64,000 nucleotides of DNA from UBA2965 sp036526135 (GTDB taxonomy: Bacteria > Pseudomonadota > Gammaproteobacteria > Pseudomonadales > Azotimanducaceae), in the NCBI GenBank assembly GCA_036526135.1, contig DATCZA010000008.1, positions 1-64,000 of the forward strand, written 5' to 3'. The translations under genes were made by a program, and so were the position numbers. This document shows, one piece after another, positions 1-8,877 of this stretch (the first letter of the stretch is position 1; every line of letters starts with the position of its first letter). Below the pieces are notes generated by a model that was given only the letters and a program-made list of their open reading frames with translations, did not search any database and was not told the DNA's origin.

Positions 1-922
1 GCCGTTCCAGAATGAATCCTCGCCCGCTGGTGCTGTCCAGCACGAGGTTGCTGTGCCTCGGCATCACGTCCCCGAGAGCATACCGGTTCGCCCCCATGAA
101 CAAGGTTCCGTTCGCCGTCGGTGCACCCCTTTCAATCGTCAACCGGTGGGAGTGAGACCGGTCTTGGTCCGTCCCGCTGGCAAGGCTGCCGGAGTAGAGG
201 ACAGAGTGTTTGAGGAAATCAAAGCTGTTCAGCATTGACAGCGTCGCGGACCTGCTCTCAGCGGAGTTGGTGGCGCCCGTGCTCAAGTGGCTGGAAAGAT
301 TGAAGGTCGGAACCGTCGCCCATCGGTACTGATCGGAGACGAACACGCTGGACGCCTCGCGTTCGGCAGGTCGCAACTGGTATTTAGCGAGCTTCTGTTC
401 CTCCCACTTTTGAAACGGGAGACCCTCAGGGCAGGTGAGCGTCAGCCACTGCCCCGCGCGGTCGATATCCAGGCTGACGTCGAACCAGCCCTCCACCACC
501 TCCATCGCAACGTAAACGTGGTCATCCTCAATGAACCAGGCTCCCGAATCAGGTGCCCTTTCCGTCGAGCCATCCCGCTCGAGCTCGGATGAGTCCATGT
601 GCCATCGAAACGTTCGGCTCTCCCCACGAAACCATCCCTCCCACAGACGGCCGGAAAGATAAATGGGAAACTCCACCGCTCGCAGGAAGTGGCCGAGATC
701 AAGATAGTAACTTCCCGACCCGTCCGCCAGCGTGGCGAGGCTTTCCGCGCGGACGGCACCATCCACGCGCAGGTCCAGAAGAAGAAGGTTTCGATCCTGC
801 CCATTGAGCGTAGATCCTATGGACAGGACCGTGCCAGGCCAACAGAGAACGGCTAGCGTGGCCGCAAGCAACGCCCAGCGCCACGAGGCGCCGAGGGGGG
901 CTGTTCGAGAAGGGCGATCCAT
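1..922 (-). CDS. Usher-like outer-membrane protein, N-terminal part (runs off the left edge)
   Basis: The reading frame is open from an ATG at 922 to the window edge, giving 307 residues with no stop. The start has a strong GGAAGGAA Shine-Dalgarno just upstream. Residues 13-35 form a signal peptide. An N-terminal domain follows that ends in LPFQ, as in the pre-barrel region of FimD/TcfC-type ushers. Near the edge the run LGDVM...GRGFILER resembles the first strands of an usher barrel. Two small DUF4402-type genes lie immediately upstream on the same strand, so I infer an outer-membrane assembly platform for a surface fibre. No periplasmic chaperone is visible; it would have to lie further left. 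Class identity is inferred from motifs only. Confidence 0.6.
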   Translation of the reverse strand, partial: MDRPSRTAPLGASWRWALLAATLAVLCWPGTVLSIGSTLNGQDRNLLLLDLRVDGAVRAESLATLADGSGSYYLDLGHFLRAVEFPIYLSGRLWEGWFRGESRTFRWHMDSSELERDGSTERAPDSGAWFIEDDHVYVAMEVVEGWFDVSLDIDRAGQWLTLTCPEGLPFQKWEEQKLAKYQLRPAEREASSVFVSDQYRWATVPTFNLSSHLSTGATNSAESRSATLSMLNSFDFLKHSVLYSGSLASGTDQDRSHSHRLTIERGAPTANGTLFMGANRYALGDVMPRHSNLVLDSTSGRGFILER

Positions 923-1000
923 TTCCTTCCGCTATCGGCCACGACCTTAACCGCAAGTCTCGTTACCCGGCATTGTCCGCCAGGCAACTCAGGTCGATCG

Positions 1001-1531
1001 TTACTGGTACGAGACCGTGACGTTGAAGCTTCCATCTGCGTCGCCGGCGGCCGCCGTTCCGTCGCCCGTCAGCGTTGCACCGACGTTGAGAAACGCGCTG
1101 GCTACAGAGGTTTGCGAGTAGCCGGCGCCATCGCAGGCGGTATCTGCCCCGCCATCGTAGCTGCAGACGAAGGTACCGAGGGTATAGCCCGAGCCGCTGG
1201 CGACGGTGTCGATGAGAATGGTGATGGCCTGAGCGGCCGACGCTGTGACGGTAAGCTCGGCCGCAGCCTGAGACCCCCCCACGACCCGGTTGTCTGCATC
1301 GGTCACGGTGCCATCGGGCGCAATCACGACGGCCTCGCCGCTCTCTAGGCCGGCGTCGAGCAGACCAAACTGCAGCGCGTTCGTCTCGGTGATGGTAACG
1401 GGATCGACGAAGGTGACCTCGGCAACCACTGGCTCCGGGTTGGCCGCCACCGCCATGGAAACAGGCGCTAGGGCGGCTATGGTCGCGATGACCATCTCAA
1501 AGGCTTTATTATTCTGGATCCTATTGTTCAC
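1001..1531 (-). CDS. DUF4402-type secreted protein (putative pilin-like subunit)
   Basis: This 176-residue protein starts at a GTG preceded by GAGGAGG at a 5-nt spacing. It has a clear signal peptide (about residues 12-29, ending in AVAAN). The mature part is Thr/Val/Ala/Gly-rich and beta-like, with one Cys pair around the FVCSYDG...TACDG segment, and it ends in VTVSYQ. That C-terminal strand is typical of DUF4402 proteins. It is followed 78 bp later by the usher-like gene, so a fibre subunit or surface-protein role is likely. The function of DUF4402 proteins is only loosely established. Confidence 0.7.
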   Translation of the reverse strand: MNNRIQNNKAFEMVIATIAALAPVSMAVAANPEPVVAEVTFVDPVTITETNALQFGLLDAGLESGEAVVIAPDGTVTDADNRVVGGSQAAAELTVTASAAQAITILIDTVASGSGYTLGTFVCSYDGGADTACDGAGYSQTSVASAFLNVGATLTGDGTAAAGDADGSFNVTVSYQ

Positions 1532-1686
1532 GACGTCCTCCTCGTCCTATTGCGCAGGTCCTTCTGGCACGGCATCCACGGGCATTGACAACGCCCAGCT
1601 GCAGTATGCTCCGCAAATGCTGCGGGTTCCGAGAAGCCAGTCTCAGATCGACGCTTTATCCCGCCGAGGCCCGGCAAGGGAAAGGT

Positions 1687-2049
1687 TCAGTGGTAGGAAA
1701 TCGTCACGATCGGATCGCTGGCCACCCGTCGGCCGCATGCAGTACCCATGGGATCGCTCGGCACACAGGCGTTGGCACCAGATGAATCCGGAGGGTCGCC
1801 CCAGCCCTCGACGAGAAGGCTGAGCGGCTTGCTTCCAGACGTCGTCTGCTGAAGATCGGCGGAGATTTGCGGCTTGGAGGATGCTCCCGGCAGCTCAGCT
1901 TCGGAGAAGGTCACGGTCTGGGTCGCGCTGTGCTGCGCGATTTCTACGAAGGTGACCTGCACCGCCACCGTCCGGGAACCTGCCAGAGCTTCGCAACCGA
2001 ACGCGAACCACAGAAACAGCAAGAGGAAAACTCGACACCCAGGTGCCAT
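1687..2049 (-). CDS. Small secreted protein, DUF4402-like
   Basis: This 120-residue protein starts at an ATG preceded by GGAAAG. It has a hydrophobic signal peptide (LLLFLWFAFGCEALAG) with cleavage near residue 24. The mature chain is short and predicted beta-rich, carries one Cys pair (NACVP...TACGR), and ends in PIVTISYH, echoing the VTVSYQ end of the next gene. It is the first gene of the minus-strand set leading into the DUF4402 and usher-like genes. A second fibre subunit or tip protein is plausible but unproven. Confidence 0.55.
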   Translation of the reverse strand: MAPGCRVFLLLFLWFAFGCEALAGSRTVAVQVTFVEIAQHSATQTVTFSEAELPGASSKPQISADLQQTTSGSKPLSLLVEGWGDPPDSSGANACVPSDPMGTACGRRVASDPIVTISYH

Positions 2050-2238
2050 CGATTATCTTTCCAGCCAACGACCTACGCCCACCCGTTTGAGTCTACCCTC
2101 GACGGCCTTCCGACTTGTAAAGAAATGTGCACGAAAACTGGGGCCTTCTTCAGAATCGGTCAATGATTCCTCAACCACTAGTACAAGCTTCTTGTGCACC
2201 ATACGTTCGGGCACTTCAACAACCGGGGGACACCGGCA

Positions 2239-2595
2239 ATGCATGTGGGTGAGGGGCAACGACACGACCAGGCCATGATCGCGCCGCGAGGGCTCGAGGA
2301 AGAAACCCTGGTGCAGATGATCCGTGGGGTCGAAGGCTATACCGCGCTGCTATCCAAAAACCGCGGCACCATGGACGACGGATGCTACGAGACGCTGTCT
2401 CGAGCCCTCGGCGGGATCATCGAATCGCTATCCGTTCTGACGACCGGGCCGCGGGGCCGGCTCGATGGTGACCGGTTGCGAGAGAAGCTGGAGGCTATCG
2501 CCGGTCAGGAGCTGTCAAAACGCGCCCGGGAGGAGGCCGGCTCCCCGCGTTCTGCTCAGGCACACCTTAGGTTGCTCGAGAAGACGGGCGCCTGA
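2239..2595 (+). CDS. Hypothetical protein
   Basis: I do not recognise this 118-residue, mostly helical, soluble protein. I chose the ATG at 2239 because GGGGGA lies about 9 nt upstream; an upstream in-frame ATG at 2194 lacks a good ribosome site. The chain is charged, without signal peptide or membrane segment, and ends in a basic, Arg/Lys/Glu-rich tail. It stands alone on the plus strand, convergent with the antiporter gene (stop-to-stop gap about 10 bp). Confidence 0.45.
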   Translation: MHVGEGQRHDQAMIAPRGLEEETLVQMIRGVEGYTALLSKNRGTMDDGCYETLSRALGGIIESLSVLTTGPRGRLDGDRLREKLEAIAGQELSKRAREEAGSPRSAQAHLRLLEKTGA

Positions 2596-2605
2596 GCGCC
2601 CGGCT

Positions 2606-4357
2606 TCAGGTCGAAGTTTCCAACGAATCGGCCGCAGCGCTCAGGCCACGCTCGGCTTCGCTTCGCAGCGCCTCCACGAGATCCCGGGCAACGGTGCCCG
2701 GAAGCCCGATCTCTTCCATCATGACGTGGCCCATCTGCAGCCCGGACTCGAGGAGCTCGGGGACCACCCGGGTAGCCCCTAGTCCCAGTAGCTCGGCGGC
2801 GTGAACGTTGTCACGGGCTCGGGCGATGATGGGCACGCGCCCCACCGCGCTCCGGGCGCTGGTCAGAATCCTTTCCGTAGCGCCCGGATCGTCCGTGCAG
2901 ATTGCCAACGCGGCCGCATGCTTCAAACGTAGCTTGCTCAACATCGCCGGGCGGCAGGCGTCACCGAGGAAAACGGGCGCTCCCCCAGACCGCAGTGCTG
3001 CCACCCGGTCCCGATCCAGATCCAACGCGGCGTGAGGGACCATCTGACGATCGAGCATGGATGCCAGGAGCTGCCCCGTTCGACCATAGCCGACGATGAT
3101 GACATGGCCGCCCAGGTCGGCCGCCAGATCAATCTCTTCGTCGACGTCATCAGTAGCCCTTTCCCGAAGGAGATCCCCGGCACTTCGGGCCACCTTGGCA
3201 ACGAGGGGCGAAAGGAACATGGTGATGCCCACCACGATGAGCATGAACTGGGCGGTGGCATCTGGCAGCAGGCCGAGCGCCAGGGCCGCTCCGACCACCA
3301 CGAAGGCGAATTCACCGCCCTGCCCGAGCAGCAGCCCCATCTCCACCGCGTGCCGCCAGGCAATGCCGAACCCGCGCGCAACGTTGGCCGTGACCAGCGC
3401 TTTGATGACGAAAAGGCCTGCGACGGAGAGAACGATCCACACCGGCCGGGTAAAGATCTCGGCCAGATCGATTCCCATTCCCACCGACATGAAGAACAGC
3501 CCGAGCAACAAGCCCTTGAACGGTTCCATGTTGATTTCGATTTCCTGACGGTACTCACACTCTGCGAGGAGCAGACCCGCCAGGAACGCGCCCAGGGCTG
3601 CCGAAAGCCCCGCGGCGTGAGTTCCGGCTGCCGTCGCGATGATCGTCAGCAGAGTGACCGCCATGAAGAGTTCGGGACTGTCCGTTTGAGCGACGAAACG
3701 GAAGAGCGGCCGCACGAGGACGCGCCCTACCCCGAGAATCACGAGAATCGCAAGCAGCGCTTGTCCAACCGCAAAGCCGAAGTCGAGCCCCAGGGAGCCG
3801 CCCTGGCTTGCCCCGAAGGCGCTGACCAGAAACAGGATGGGAACCACCGCGATGTCCTGGGCCAGCAGAATCGCAAAACTGGCGCGTCCTACCTGCGTCC
3901 CGAACCTTCCCTGCTCCATGAGCAGCTGCATGACGATGGCCGTGGACGATAGGGCGAGGCACCCGCCAAGGAGCACGGATGCCTCAATGGAGTTACCGAA
4001 GCCCCAGGCAACGGCGCCGATCACGATGGCCGTGATGACGATCTGAGCGGATCCCATCCCGAAAACCAGCCGCCGCATTCCCCACAGCCGCTCGAAGGAG
4101 AGTTCCAGGCCGATCATGAATAGAAGGAAAATCACTCCGAGTTCGGCAAGCGCGCGAACCCCGGCGACGTCGGTGATCAGCAGAAAGCTCAGCCACGGAA
4201 GCTCTTCGGTGAGCCGCGCGAGGCCATAAGGCCCGACCACCAGCCCGACCAGAAGAAACCCGAGCACCGAGCTCATCCTCACCCGCTTCATGAGAGGGAT
4301 GACCAATCCCGCAGCTGCGAGAAAAACCACCGCCTCGTGCAGCCGAAGACCTTCCAT
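2606..4357 (-). CDS. CPA2-family cation:proton antiporter with RCK domain (KefB/KefC/YbaL-like)
   Basis: This 583-residue inner-membrane protein has about 12 membrane segments in residues 8-395, including the LAQD motif at 165-168. A cytoplasmic TrkA-N/RCK domain follows from about residue 417 (HVIIVGYGRTG, Rossmann GxGxxG). The family exchanges K+ or Na+ for protons and is gated through the RCK domain by nucleotide or glutathione adducts. No KefF/KefG ancillary protein is adjacent, so glutathione gating is not indicated. The gene follows a methyltransferase gene on the same strand by 79 bp and could be co-transcribed. Substrate ion is not determinable. Confidence 0.9.
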   Translation of the reverse strand: MEGLRLHEAVVFLAAAGLVIPLMKRVRMSSVLGFLLVGLVVGPYGLARLTEELPWLSFLLITDVAGVRALAELGVIFLLFMIGLELSFERLWGMRRLVFGMGSAQIVITAIVIGAVAWGFGNSIEASVLLGGCLALSSTAIVMQLLMEQGRFGTQVGRASFAILLAQDIAVVPILFLVSAFGASQGGSLGLDFGFAVGQALLAILVILGVGRVLVRPLFRFVAQTDSPELFMAVTLLTIIATAAGTHAAGLSAALGAFLAGLLLAECEYRQEIEINMEPFKGLLLGLFFMSVGMGIDLAEIFTRPVWIVLSVAGLFVIKALVTANVARGFGIAWRHAVEMGLLLGQGGEFAFVVVGAALALGLLPDATAQFMLIVVGITMFLSPLVAKVARSAGDLLRERATDDVDEEIDLAADLGGHVIIVGYGRTGQLLASMLDRQMVPHAALDLDRDRVAALRSGGAPVFLGDACRPAMLSKLRLKHAAALAICTDDPGATERILTSARSAVGRVPIIARARDNVHAAELLGLGATRVVPELLESGLQMGHVMMEEIGLPGTVARDLVEALRSEAERGLSAAADSLETST

Positions 4358-4436
4358 ATCGCTTTGCCCGCCTAGCTGATGGGATGCGAGTCTGCCCGAT
4401 GCTCATCCAGGAAGCGACCGGCGCAGCGGTAGGGGT

Positions 4437-5219
4437 CTATCGGGGCGCCCGCTTGCTGACGATCCAGGCTTCCTCGCTCGGCCATCGGTTGGCCCACTGA
4501 GCATCCGCCCAGGCATAGCCGGTGTGCGCGCCCGGTGGCGCCTGCAGCTCGACGAGCCGCTCGATCACGAAATCGTTTCCCGTGAGGAGGGAAATCCACT
4601 CGCCATGGGGCAGATGGAACTCGGTTTCGCCGGGCGCATCCATCCATCGCGTCGTGTGCATGCCGAAGTAGGGTCGCAGGAGCCGCTCACCGACTGGCCC
4701 GTCCGTCTCGAGGTCTGGTGCGCACATGACCGCCAGGGGCGAGTTGGTCAGAAAGACCAGCTTCCCTTCCGGTTTGAGAACCCGAGACGCCTCCGGCACC
4801 CACCGATACGGGTCCGCCCACAGAGCTGCACCATATTCGGATATGGCGAAATCGAAGCTCTCGTCCGGATACCCCACCGCCTCGGCAAAGCCCTCCTCGA
4901 TTACGAAATCGAGCTCATGGGCTTTCTGCAGCCGCCGCGCGGTGTGCAGCTGGTTCGGCGTGGGATCGATGGCAACCACGTCTCCCCCGCGCCGGCACAT
5001 CCAGGCGGAGACGTAAGCCGTGCCGCAGCCAAGCTCGATGCATCGCCTGCCCGACAGGTCTGCGGGGAGCAGCCCGAGCCCGGCGTCGGGAATGCCCCAG
5101 ATGCCCCAGTAAGGACGGTCTGAAGCCCAGGCGCGCTCGGCCGCCGCGACGTATTCCGCCGCGCGGGACTGCCATGCGGCCACGTTTCCGGAAAGATAGT
5201 CTGGTTCCCGCTCGCTCAT
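4437..5219 (-). CDS. Class I SAM-dependent methyltransferase
   Basis: I set the start at the ATG at 5219, which has GAGGGG 6 nt upstream, giving about 260 residues; the longer frame to 5318 overlaps the preceding gene. The SAM-binding motif I is CIELGCGTAYVSAW (about residues 60-73), followed by an acidic ribose-binding Asp in VVAIDPTP. The middle is a Methyltransf_11-type fold (FDFAISEYGAALW, then RVLKPEGKLVFLTNS). The substrate is unknown. It follows a glycosyltransferase gene by 79 bp on the same strand, and small-molecule or glycan methylation is possible. Confidence 0.8.
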   Translation of the reverse strand: MSEREPDYLSGNVAAWQSRAAEYVAAAERAWASDRPYWGIWGIPDAGLGLLPADLSGRRCIELGCGTAYVSAWMCRRGGDVVAIDPTPNQLHTARRLQKAHELDFVIEEGFAEAVGYPDESFDFAISEYGAALWADPYRWVPEASRVLKPEGKLVFLTNSPLAVMCAPDLETDGPVGERLLRPYFGMHTTRWMDAPGETEFHLPHGEWISLLTGNDFVIERLVELQAPPGAHTGYAWADAQWANRWPSEEAWIVSKRAPR

Positions 5220-5298
5220 TGCGACCCCTCGAGATCGAGTGCGCGGCAACCGCCTCCTCCGCGGGCCGTTGCCCCGACCGGTATTTCTGCACATGCCT

Positions 5299-6255
5299 TC
5301 AGAGCAGTCCCCTGCCACGCAGCGTGCCTAGCACCCGTTTGACCATGACGCTCTCGGCATAGTCGGTCTCCACCCGGCGCCGACCGGCAGCGCCCATCTG
5401 CTCACGCAGGTCGCGGTCACCGAGCCTTTCGACCGCCCTGCACCACTGCTGCGCAGAATTGGCAAGGATGCCCGTCTTGCCGTCGACGACCACATCCCTG
5501 TTCGCTCCGACGGGTGATGCGATCACCGGCAGCGAGGCGGCCATGTACTGCAATACCTTGAACGCGCACTTGCCCTGGGTCCATGGGTTGTCCGGAAGCG
5601 GGGCGATACCGATGTCGGCTTCGGCCAGCGTACTGACCTCCGCCTCGGTGGACCAGGGAATGTTGTCGACGGTGATGTTGGACAGGTTGAACTCGAAGTC
5701 CGCGACCACCTTGAGACGAATGCCCGGAAAAGCATCGCCAATCTGCTCCAGCTCCCTGCGATGACCTTCCAGATACCTGCCCGTCGACCGGCTGCCTACC
5801 CAGGCCAGCACCAGGTCGCCGCCAGTCTTCGGCCCGGCTACGTACCTTTCCGCGTCGATGGCCGTGGGCACCACGACCGCATCTTTACCTTCGCACCGCT
5901 CGGCAAGATATCGGCTACCTGCCAGCACGAGATCTGCCCTGGCGACCATCCTCCGAAATCTCTTCAGCCGGCGGCGGGATTCCTCCCCATTGGACCGGCA
6001 GAAGATCGCGTCGTCAAAATCGAACACCAGCGGTTTGCGAATGGCCGCAAGCAGCCAACCTGCCAGAAGGCGCCTCTGCACGAAGACCAGATCGAACTCG
6101 TTCGCCCGCCTCAGCAGCCCGAGCTTGGCAATGACCGTGAATTCGTCCATGTGCTCTGTTTCCACGCCTTCGGATCGAAGCTTGCGGATGAGCGGTAGCA
6201 CCCGATAGCGGGCCGTGGGCCCCGCCCGATTCTTGGACACGAACAACACCCGCAT
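5299..6255 (-). CDS. GT4-like glycosyltransferase
   Basis: The likely start is the ATG at 6255 (MRVLFVSKNRAG), 2 nt after the stop of the upstream methyltransferase; the product is 318 residues. The N-terminal half carries a Rossmann-like region with VFDFDDAIF. The C-terminal half has the GT-B donor-site region (ADIGIAPLPDNPWTQGKCAFKVLQYMAASLPVIASPVG), with the conserved acidic/Lys residues replaced by the K-C-A-F-K pattern of Glyco_trans_1_4 proteins. It probably modifies a cell-surface or secreted glycan; acceptor and donor are unknown. Tight packing with a methyltransferase on each side suggests a small glycan-decoration operon. Confidence 0.8.
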   Translation of the reverse strand: MRVLFVSKNRAGPTARYRVLPLIRKLRSEGVETEHMDEFTVIAKLGLLRRANEFDLVFVQRRLLAGWLLAAIRKPLVFDFDDAIFCRSNGEESRRRLKRFRRMVARADLVLAGSRYLAERCEGKDAVVVPTAIDAERYVAGPKTGGDLVLAWVGSRSTGRYLEGHRRELEQIGDAFPGIRLKVVADFEFNLSNITVDNIPWSTEAEVSTLAEADIGIAPLPDNPWTQGKCAFKVLQYMAASLPVIASPVGANRDVVVDGKTGILANSAQQWCRAVERLGDRDLREQMGAAGRRRVETDYAESVMVKRVLGTLRGRGLL

Positions 6256-6257
6256 CC

Positions 6258-6881
6258 TCAGCGCTTCCGCGCCACGACCATGACGCCGTGGGCGAAGTCC
6301 AGGCCGAGAAGCCGGTAAAGCGGATAGAACAGATAACGTTTGGCGAGCTTTTTGAACAAGGCGTCCTGGTGCAGGCGGTACACGTGAGTCACCTCGAAAC
6401 CACACAACTGCAGCAGCCCGCCCAACTCGTCATAGCAGAACGGCGTGCGGTGGGTAGCATCCCGAAGGAACGCGGGTGGGTAGTACACGTTCGGCGTGGT
6501 CAAGGCGATCATCCCACCATCTCCAAGCAGCCCGTGGCACCGCTCGAGGATACGTCCCGCTTCGTCAAGGGGCACGTGCTCGATCATCTCTAGCACGCAG
6601 ATGAGATCATAAGTCCCCCGCACTTCGTCGATCCCTGCAAAGTCGTGATCTGCCGAGGGGTCGATGTCGCAGGACTTGTACTCGGCCTCTGGCCACAGGG
6701 CGGAAACCCTCCTCTGCAGGGACCGATCGCCCGCTCCAAGATCGAGCACGGAACGGGGAGCCGGCAACTCCGCCAGCACGATGTGATAGCGTTTTGCCAG
6801 GGGCAACGACCAGATCCCGCCAAACTTGCGGGCAACTTCGCGGCGCTGCAGGTACAGCCTGCTCCAATCGAGATCGGTCAT
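6258..6881 (-). CDS. Class I SAM-dependent methyltransferase
   Basis: The ATG at 6881 (MTDLDWSRLY) gives 207 residues and overlaps the stop of the preceding small gene in an ATGA. Motif I is SVLDLGAGDRS (about 44-54), then SCDIDPSAD and LEMIEHVPL, the pattern of Methyltransf_11/23 enzymes. A hydrophobic, Tyr-rich segment near the C terminus (KRYLFYPLYRLLGLDFAHG) suggests membrane or lipid-linked contact. It is upstream of a glycosyltransferase gene, so methylation of a glycan or lipid carrier is plausible. Confidence 0.8.
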   Translation of the reverse strand: MTDLDWSRLYLQRREVARKFGGIWSLPLAKRYHIVLAELPAPRSVLDLGAGDRSLQRRVSALWPEAEYKSCDIDPSADHDFAGIDEVRGTYDLICVLEMIEHVPLDEAGRILERCHGLLGDGGMIALTTPNVYYPPAFLRDATHRTPFCYDELGGLLQLCGFEVTHVYRLHQDALFKKLAKRYLFYPLYRLLGLDFAHGVMVVARKR

Positions 6882-7108
6882 AGAGATGCCCCCGGGCGCT
6901 CTAGAGAACCTGCCAGCGGTGGTTGCGCGACGCAATACATCTCCGGACTGGAGCAGATGCGGCTGATGGGCGTGTTGCCCGGAAAGCCTGAGAAAGAGGA
7001 CTCGAGCGTAACCAGATCGGGAAGGGGATTACGAACGGGAGAATGGGCGCTAGCCCGGCCAAGACCAAGCGTGCCAGCGGCGCCCGCAAGGAATGAGCGT
7101 CTCTTCAT
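6878..7108 (-). CDS. Small Tat-signal protein, unknown function
   Basis: This 76-residue frame begins with a twin-arginine-like leader (MKRRSFLAGAAGTLGLG), is preceded by GGGGAG 4 nt from the ATG, and ends in a TGA that overlaps the next gene's start in an ATGA. Those three features suggest a translated, coupled gene. The mature part is only about 50 residues with two Cys and matches nothing I know. It may be a truncated remnant of a longer exported enzyme. Confidence 0.4.
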   Translation of the reverse strand: MKRRSFLAGAAGTLGLGRASAHSPVRNPLPDLVTLESSFSGFPGNTPISRICSSPEMYCVAQPPLAGSLERPGASL

Positions 7109-7192
7109 TCGTCTCCCCAGGGACCCTGTCCGGGGCCGATGGTATCCTCACGCCTGTCTCGATACTACGTCGAGGCGAGCTCATCGATCCGT

Positions 7193-8239
7193 TCAGAGAG
7201 ACTTCGTAACTACCGGCTCCAGCACCCAGAATCGATCCACCTTGCCCGGTACCCGGCGGAATGCTCGTTCGCCATCGGCTGGGCCGGTACCCAGCACTAT
7301 CCTGAGATCCTCCGCCACCGCCGGATTGAAGATGTGATACGTGTGTCCCGACATGCTCTTCAGCCCGGCCTTGGTGACATCGATCAGGTTGGCATGCTGG
7401 AGGTCCATCTCCTTGGTTAAACCAAGCCGGGCAGAGCCGTTGACCGTGGTCGAGAGCCAAAGGGCCATGTCGTTATCGGATGAATAGATGGTGATCTCCG
7501 AAGCCTTCTCGCGCAAGGCACCAACCTCTTCGAGAAAGGCTTCCCGACCGATATCGGGCGCAACGAATATGATCTGGCCGAAACGACCATGGTCTGGCCC
7601 CCACGCCCGAAGCGCATCGACCACACCCCGAGCGCCCATGCTGTGAGCCATGAGAACGATATTTTCGGCGCCAATGGCACTGCTTGCCCGAATCAGCGCA
7701 TCCCTGATGGGATCGAGGCTCTGCTCCAGAGCTACGGCATCCTGGGCATAAGTCAGGTAGTTGCTGGACGGCCACGAGAACAGCAGCAGGCGTTTCTCTA
7801 GCCCGAGCCGATGCTGAAGAAGGGCGGCCCGTCGACAACTCTTTGACAAAGACTCTCCGTACCCGTGCACGTAAATGACAAAGCGCCCCGAACCATCTGA
7901 ATCGAAGGTCGATTCCAGCGTCCGCGTATCGATCCGCACCACGTCTCCTCTGGGAGCACGATCACCGATTCCGACGCGACACTGCCCGCCGGAGAGCTCC
8001 CCCGCCTCACCGGCAAAGAAAACGCCATCGGAGGCTGAGGCGACGAGCTTGCGATTGGTGACGAAGCGCACGTCCACCAAGCTTTCATAGAGGTCGACCT
8101 CCGCCCGCTGCTCAATGCCAACCGGAGAGTGAGTCGCGCACGAGGCCTGCAGCGTCGACAGCACCACCAGCGCGCAGCACGCCGCAAAGCTTCCGTTACC
8201 TTGCTGCAACAATCGCCTGGTCGACAGGATCTTCATCAA
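7193..8239 (-). CDS. DUF900-family alpha/beta hydrolase, exported
   Basis: This 348-residue protein begins with an N-terminal export signal; LQASC at 30-34 could be a lipid-attachment site though it departs from the ideal lipobox. The hydrolase core shows FVIYVHGYGES (oxyanion region, 120-130), LLLFSWPSS (152-159) and the nucleophile elbow AHSMG with Ser200, then FVAPDIGREAF with the likely acid. This is the pattern of the COG4782/DUF900 group of putative esterases. It is a single gene with no obvious partner. Substrate is unknown. Confidence 0.8.
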   Translation of the reverse strand: MMKILSTRRLLQQGNGSFAACCALVVLSTLQASCATHSPVGIEQRAEVDLYESLVDVRFVTNRKLVASASDGVFFAGEAGELSGGQCRVGIGDRAPRGDVVRIDTRTLESTFDSDGSGRFVIYVHGYGESLSKSCRRAALLQHRLGLEKRLLLFSWPSSNYLTYAQDAVALEQSLDPIRDALIRASSAIGAENIVLMAHSMGARGVVDALRAWGPDHGRFGQIIFVAPDIGREAFLEEVGALREKASEITIYSSDNDMALWLSTTVNGSARLGLTKEMDLQHANLIDVTKAGLKSMSGHTYHIFNPAVAEDLRIVLGTGPADGERAFRRVPGKVDRFWVLEPVVTKSL

Positions 8240-8375
8240 TCGCTCTTTGACCGGTTGCGGGACCGCATCCGCTTCGTGTCGAGATTACGCGGGGACGGCC
8301 CGCCCCACAATGAGCATGCTCAACCTTGTTCTGCCGACAACCGAAAGGGCCAGCAATCAGCGAACGAGAGTCGCG

Positions 8376-8795
8376 CTACCAGCGGCACCAGAAGGAATCC
8401 GGTTCCAGTTCCCCCTCCCAATAGCCGCGGCATCCCACGAGCACCCCGTCCCGGTACTCTTTCTCAAACCACAACTCGCCGCTCGGACTCCAGCTACGGA
8501 CCAGGCCGTCCTCGAGTCCGCGACGATAACTGCCGACAATCCAGGGTTGTCCGTTTCGGTGCCAAGATCGCAGCGAACCTTGTGCGCGTCCCCTTGTGAA
8601 GCTTTGCCGCGTTTTGACCCGACCATCGTCGTAACGTTCGATGACGCGACCGGAAAAGGGGTTTGACTCGTCTCCCGCAAAGGCAAGACCGTCCCGAAAC
8701 ACGATGGAAGCCGCTCCCACTTCGCGCGTGTGAGCGACCGATAGAACCAGGACCACGAGCGACACGAGGGCCAGCACCAGAACCACACTACGCAT
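8376..8795 (-). CDS. MORN/YwqK-type repeat protein, secreted
   Basis: This 139-residue protein has a hydrophobic N-terminal signal (VVLVLALVSLVVLVLSVAHT). After it come three to four repeats of the YwqK/MORN-variant type: FSGRVIERYDDGRVKTRQSF, then RGRAQGSLRSWHRNGQPW and RRGLEDGLVRSWSPSGELWF. These repeats form beta-hairpins and are common in small exported proteins of uncertain function. It lies downstream of a PilZ gene on the same strand (82-bp gap). Confidence 0.7.
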   Translation of the reverse strand: MRSVVLVLALVSLVVLVLSVAHTREVGAASIVFRDGLAFAGDESNPFSGRVIERYDDGRVKTRQSFTRGRAQGSLRSWHRNGQPWIVGSYRRGLEDGLVRSWSPSGELWFEKEYRDGVLVGCRGYWEGELEPDSFWCRW

Positions 8796-8877
8796 TCATG
8801 AGTTTCCGGCTCGACTCACCAGCTAACCAAGTTGGCGATCTTTTGCAGTGGCGCGTCCATGGCACAGAGCGGCGGCG

